Below, piece after piece: positions 60,559-64,000 of a DNA stretch of 64,000 bases; position 1 is the first letter of the stretch, and every line of letters begins with the position of its first letter. The translations under genes were made by a program, and so were the position numbers. Below the pieces are notes generated by a model. It was given only the letters and a program-made list of their open reading frames with translations. It made no database searches and was not told the origin of the DNA. The stretch comes from Paraburkholderia bryophila (GTDB lineage: Bacteria > Pseudomonadota > Gammaproteobacteria > Burkholderiales > Burkholderiaceae). Where the stretch lies: positions 1 to 64,000 of the forward strand of contig NZ_QLTK01000031.1 in the NCBI RefSeq assembly GCF_003269035.1, given 5' to 3'.

Positions 60559-62604
60559 ATGTCACAAGCGTTGAAAGGCGCTTTCATTTATTGCGCCTGC
60601 GTTTTAAGCGGAATTTTTACGATTTCCGCGGCTTACGCAACCGATACCCGTGCACTCTGGCAAGATTCAACCGCACAACACAACGATCCATTGACATCAA
60701 GAATCGAGCCGGGAAATCCGGCACAGCGACGAGTTCTCACACTGAGCTTCTCCGGCCTAAAATCAGAAATAGCGGCAATTCCTATAAACCGAGACGAAAT
60801 AACCTCACGATCCGAAAATCCTGATGTCCGGCTATCTTTGCCCTTACCAGAGGGTGGTTTCTCCGAGTTTGTCTTGTCCGATTCCGGCACCCTGCCGCCG
60901 GCCCTGGCCCAACGCTATCCGGACATCCGCAGCCTGAAAGGCCGCGACGGCGAGGGACGCACCGTGCGTGTGGATATCTCGCCGCAAGGCATGAAAGCCA
61001 TGGTGTACGACAAGGACGGCGCGTGGCTGGTGCAGCCCGCGCAAACGCTGAGCGGCAAGGTGCAAAACGCCCAGGCGCGCGGCGATCAGTACTGGAGCTT
61101 CCGCCGTCATTCGCTCCCGGCGTCGGATCGGCCATTTCACGAGCCGATTATTGATGCTTCTCCCGTGGGTAATCCGTCAGTCGCGAACCGCGACCGGTTT
61201 CAGTCGCGCACCGCGACCGGCATGATTCGTCGCGATTATCGGATTGCGGTTGCGGCGACCAGTTTATATACCGCAAAATTCGGTGGCACCGTTGCCGGCG
61301 GATTAGCGGCCGTGAGTCTGATGATTAACCGCGTCAATGAAATATTCGAGCAGGACTTCGGCGTACATCTGACCTTGATTCCCAATAACGACAAGCTCAT
61401 CTATACGAATGCCGCCACCGACCCTTACCTGAAAGCCTACGACATCCTGCTGGCCAACGTCGAGAATCTGGACCGCGTCATCGGTGCGGCCGGCTTCGAT
61501 CTCGGGCATGTGGTCACTACGGGCGACGGAGGCGTGGTCGGCCGCATCGGCAATACCTGCCGCAACGATGCCGGCCGGAACAACAAGGCAGCCGGCACCA
61601 CCGGGCGCAGCAATCCCGTGGGCGACGCGTTCTATGTCGATTTCGTCGCGCATGAGTTGGGGCATCAATTCGGCGCCTGGCATACTTTCAACCGTTGCGG
61701 CGGAGGCAGATCGACATTGGCGGAGTCGGCGCTCGAACCCGGCAGCGGTTCCACGATCATGGGGTATGCGGGCATGTGTCTCCCCTCGGAGAATCTGCAG
61801 AAATATTCGGATCCGTATTTCCATGCCATCAGTCAGGAGCAGGTGAATGCGTGGATTTCATCGAGAGGCGGTGACTGCGCCGTTAAAAGTGTCAATCGGA
61901 GCAGCGCGCCGGAGATCGACCCGCAGAATCTGCCGGGCGGCGGTTTCGACTCGCTCACGATTCCCTCCGGTACGCCGTTCGTCCTGAGGGGGCATGCGAC
62001 CGGCAGTGCAGGCGCAACCACGACTTATGGCTGGGAACACATCGATGCCGGCCCGATTCAAGGCGTTGTACTCAAGGACGACGGCGTAGGTCCGCTGTTC
62101 CGTTCGTATCTCCCCAACACCACCGGCGAACGCGTGTTTCCGCGTCTCGCGGCGGTCCTCGGCGACGAGCCGTTGGGCAACGGCGAAGCCTACCCCGCCA
62201 CGAACCGCACACTGACGTTCCGCTTGACGGCGCGCGATACCGCTCATGACACCACGGCCAGTTCGGATGTCACGCTCAACGTGCTGAAGACCGCGCGTCC
62301 TTTTGCCGTGACCTTGCCGGGCCGCGCCGCGACGTTGACCGGCGGCGCCATGCAATCGATCGGCTGGGACGTCGCGGGCACCGACAAGGCGCCAATCTCG
62401 TGCGCCCAGGTGCGTATCGATCTGTCGGTGGACGGCGGCTACACCTACCTGCCGCGACCGCTGGCCGCCGCCGTACCGAACACCGGCAGCGCGTCCGTCA
62501 TGCTGCCGCGCATGGGCCAGCGCACCGCCGATGCACGCATCAAGGTAAGTTGCGTCGACAACGTCTTCTTCGCGGTCTCGGCGTCGAACTTTACTATCCA
62601 GTAA
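60559..62604 (+). CDS. Secreted reprolysin-like zinc metalloprotease
   Basis: The protein has 681 residues. The signal peptide (about 1-27, GAFIYCACVLSGIFTISAAY) is followed by a propeptide-like region to about 210. The catalytic domain at about 215-440 has the zinc motif HELGHQFGAWH (His365, Glu366, His369, His375) and the Met-turn STIMGYAGMC expected of metzincins. The C-terminal 240 residues are beta-rich Ig/PKD-like modules (LTFRLTARDTAHDTTASSDV). This is the bacterial reprolysin/M12B-like class, secreted to degrade proteins. The start follows a weak GAGGGATACCCT site. It is monocistronic. Confidence 0.87.
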   Translation: MSQALKGAFIYCACVLSGIFTISAAYATDTRALWQDSTAQHNDPLTSRIEPGNPAQRRVLTLSFSGLKSEIAAIPINRDEITSRSENPDVRLSLPLPEGGFSEFVLSDSGTLPPALAQRYPDIRSLKGRDGEGRTVRVDISPQGMKAMVYDKDGAWLVQPAQTLSGKVQNAQARGDQYWSFRRHSLPASDRPFHEPIIDASPVGNPSVANRDRFQSRTATGMIRRDYRIAVAATSLYTAKFGGTVAGGLAAVSLMINRVNEIFEQDFGVHLTLIPNNDKLIYTNAATDPYLKAYDILLANVENLDRVIGAAGFDLGHVVTTGDGGVVGRIGNTCRNDAGRNNKAAGTTGRSNPVGDAFYVDFVAHELGHQFGAWHTFNRCGGGRSTLAESALEPGSGSTIMGYAGMCLPSENLQKYSDPYFHAISQEQVNAWISSRGGDCAVKSVNRSSAPEIDPQNLPGGGFDSLTIPSGTPFVLRGHATGSAGATTTYGWEHIDAGPIQGVVLKDDGVGPLFRSYLPNTTGERVFPRLAAVLGDEPLGNGEAYPATNRTLTFRLTARDTAHDTTASSDVTLNVLKTARPFAVTLPGRAATLTGGAMQSIGWDVAGTDKAPISCAQVRIDLSVDGGYTYLPRPLAAAVPNTGSASVMLPRMGQRTADARIKVSCVDNVFFAVSASNFTIQ

Positions 62605-62723
62605 CGGCTGCGGACGCTTCATGCGGCAACGCGCCGTGCCGATTATTTTCAGCACGGCGCGCGAACTTATACTCCGTACTCCGACGGGTTCGCTCACGTT
62701 CCGTCTTTGGCTGCGGAGTAGCA

Positions 62724-64000
62724 ATGCACGACACACGACTCGCCGTCTCGACCGGCGGCATGGTCACCAGTCCTCATGCGTTGGCCAGTGAAGCCGGCCG
62801 CGAGGTGTTGCGCGCCGGCGGCAATGCGATCGAAGCCGCGATCGCGATCGGCGCGGCGTTGTGCGTCACCTATCCGCATTTCACCGGCTTAGGCGGCGAC
62901 GCGTTCTGGGTGATCGCCGACCGGCACGGAACGCTGCGCACGCTATCCGGCATCGGTCAGGCCGCGGCACAACTGCCCGCTTTCGACACCACTTTCGGCG
63001 CCGCAATTGCGCCGCGCGGCGCGGCGGCGGCGCTCACCAGCGCCGCCACGGTCGACACCTGGTCGCAGGCCTACGAGATCGGCCGCACCGTCTGGGGCGG
63101 CCGGCAAACGTGGGCGGCCCTCTTCGCGCGCGCGATCGAATACGCCAGCGAGGGCTTCCCCGTGACGCCGTCGCAGCACTTCTGGCAAAACCTGCGCGCC
63201 AACGATTTGCGCGCCCTGCCCGGTTTCGCCGCGACGTTCGCGCCGCACGGCCGGATTCCCGCCGTCGGCGAACGCTTCACGCAACCGGCGCTGGCGGGCA
63301 GCCTCGAACGTCTTGCCCGCTTCGGCGCCGAGGAGTTCTATCGCGGCGAACTGGCCGAACGTATGGCTCGCGGCTTGCAGCAGGCCGGCTCGCCGCTGCG
63401 CCTGAGCGACCTCGCCCGAACCCGCGCACGCGACGAAGCGCCGCTACGGGTTGCATACCGTGGCGGCGAACTGGTCAGCATGCGACCGCCAACCCAGGGC
63501 GTTACCACGCTTCAGATCATGGGGATACTCGAACGCTTCGCACTCGATTCGATCGCCGAAGGCAGCGCCGACTACTATAACCTGCTGGTGGAAGCGGTGA
63601 AATGCGCCTTCATGGACCGCGACCGGTTCGTGGCCGATCCGGAATTCCGCCACGTGCCGGTCGACGACATGCTCTGCGCCGCGACCCTCGACGCCCACGC
63701 GCGCACCATCCACCCGCACGACGCACGGCCCTGGCCGCACACGTTCCAGCCGGGCGACACGGTGTTCATCGGCGCAACGGATCGCGAGGGCCGCAGCGTG
63801 AGCGTGCTGCAAACGGTGTACTTCGATTGGGGCAGCGGCGTGGTGGCGGGCGACACCGGCATTCTGTGGCACAACCGCGGCGCGTCGTTCAGCACGGATC
63901 CCGCGCATCACAACGCGATACAGCCGGCCAAGCGCCCTTTCCATACGCTCAATCCCGGCATGTATCTGCAGAACGGCCAGCCGCGTTTGCTGTTCGGCAC
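62724..64000 (+). CDS. Gamma-glutamyltransferase family protein (3' end outside window)
   Basis: At least 425 residues are present, running off the window. Ntn-hydrolase of the GGT family: MVTSPHALASEAGREVLRAG, then AIEAAIAIGAALCVTYPHFTG, LGGDAFWVIA (the GG-D strand), and a processing-site-like GDTVFIGATDREGRSVSVLQ in which Thr would be the nucleophile after autocleavage. The family splits gamma-glutamyl bonds or related amides. No signal peptide is seen at the start, so it may be a cytoplasmic GGT-like enzyme. GGAG precedes the ATG at 62724. Confidence 0.85.
   Translation, partial: MHDTRLAVSTGGMVTSPHALASEAGREVLRAGGNAIEAAIAIGAALCVTYPHFTGLGGDAFWVIADRHGTLRTLSGIGQAAAQLPAFDTTFGAAIAPRGAAAALTSAATVDTWSQAYEIGRTVWGGRQTWAALFARAIEYASEGFPVTPSQHFWQNLRANDLRALPGFAATFAPHGRIPAVGERFTQPALAGSLERLARFGAEEFYRGELAERMARGLQQAGSPLRLSDLARTRARDEAPLRVAYRGGELVSMRPPTQGVTTLQIMGILERFALDSIAEGSADYYNLLVEAVKCAFMDRDRFVADPEFRHVPVDDMLCAATLDAHARTIHPHDARPWPHTFQPGDTVFIGATDREGRSVSVLQTVYFDWGSGVVAGDTGILWHNRGASFSTDPAHHNAIQPAKRPFHTLNPGMYLQNGQPRLLFG

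Overview
The window is high-GC, with Burkholderiales-type content: an OmpC-like 16-strand porin, many exported Tat and ABC binding proteins, secondary copies of groES/groEL and mreB, and an oleate hydratase/Usp/FNR block. It most resembles a secondary replicon of a Paraburkholderia or Burkholderia species. That assignment is inference from gene content and composition. No rRNA, tRNA, CRISPR array or transposase was seen.

Layout. (1) 0.3-3.4 kb is an AT-rich accessory insert: a ThsB/MTH538-type TIR-like gene, a SLATT (DUF4231) membrane protein and a second TIR gene. It ends in a 5'-truncated LysR gene and looks like an uncharacterised nucleotide-signal defence cassette. (2) 3.5-6.5 kb holds two tautomerases around a divergent SDR/GlxA-type regulator pair. 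(3) 6.7-9.4 kb is a heat-shock block with three Hsp20 genes and a divergent unknown gene, with sigma-32-like promoters. (4) 9.8-15.1 kb has a hybrid histidine kinase, small exported or hydrophobic proteins, and long non-coding stretches. (5) 15.2-37 kb is a large transport and metabolism island. It holds a sulfonate/taurine-type ABC system with a TauD-like dioxygenase, then a clavaminate-synthase-like oxygenase divergent from a tightly coupled seven-gene operon (MFS exporter, two ATP-grasp ligases, second sulfonate-type ABC system, BASS-type carrier). An SfnG-like flavin monooxygenase and a complete peptide-type ABC system with two binding proteins follow. (6) 37-46 kb: porin, DUF3088, glutathione peroxidase, amino-acid binding protein, TetR-EamA pair, CIRCE-controlled groES-groEL and an NtaA/DszA-type monooxygenase. 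(7) 46.5-47.6 kb: a microcin-like double-glycine-type precursor, a candidate immunity protein, a Fur-box-like site and a TolC-family remnant. (8) 47.6-57 kb: CbpM/CbpA, a CBS-BON protein, oleate hydratase, a universal stress protein, a NarX/NarL-type two-component pair, a lone receiver and an FNR-type [4Fe-4S] regulator, with FNR-like boxes in two intergenic regions. (9) 57-64 kb: GNAT/CelD-like protein, small secreted protein, orphan MreB, a reprolysin-like metalloprotease and the start of a gamma-glutamyltransferase.

How the parts work together. Blocks 3, 6 and 8 read as a stress and low-oxygen module whose regulator (FNR-like) and targets (FNR boxes) are both present. Block 5 reads as sulfur or amino-acid-derivative acquisition fused to a small biosynthetic pathway that I do not recognise. 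Blocks 1 and 7 are conflict systems (anti-phage and inter-bacterial), with lower GC than their surroundings.
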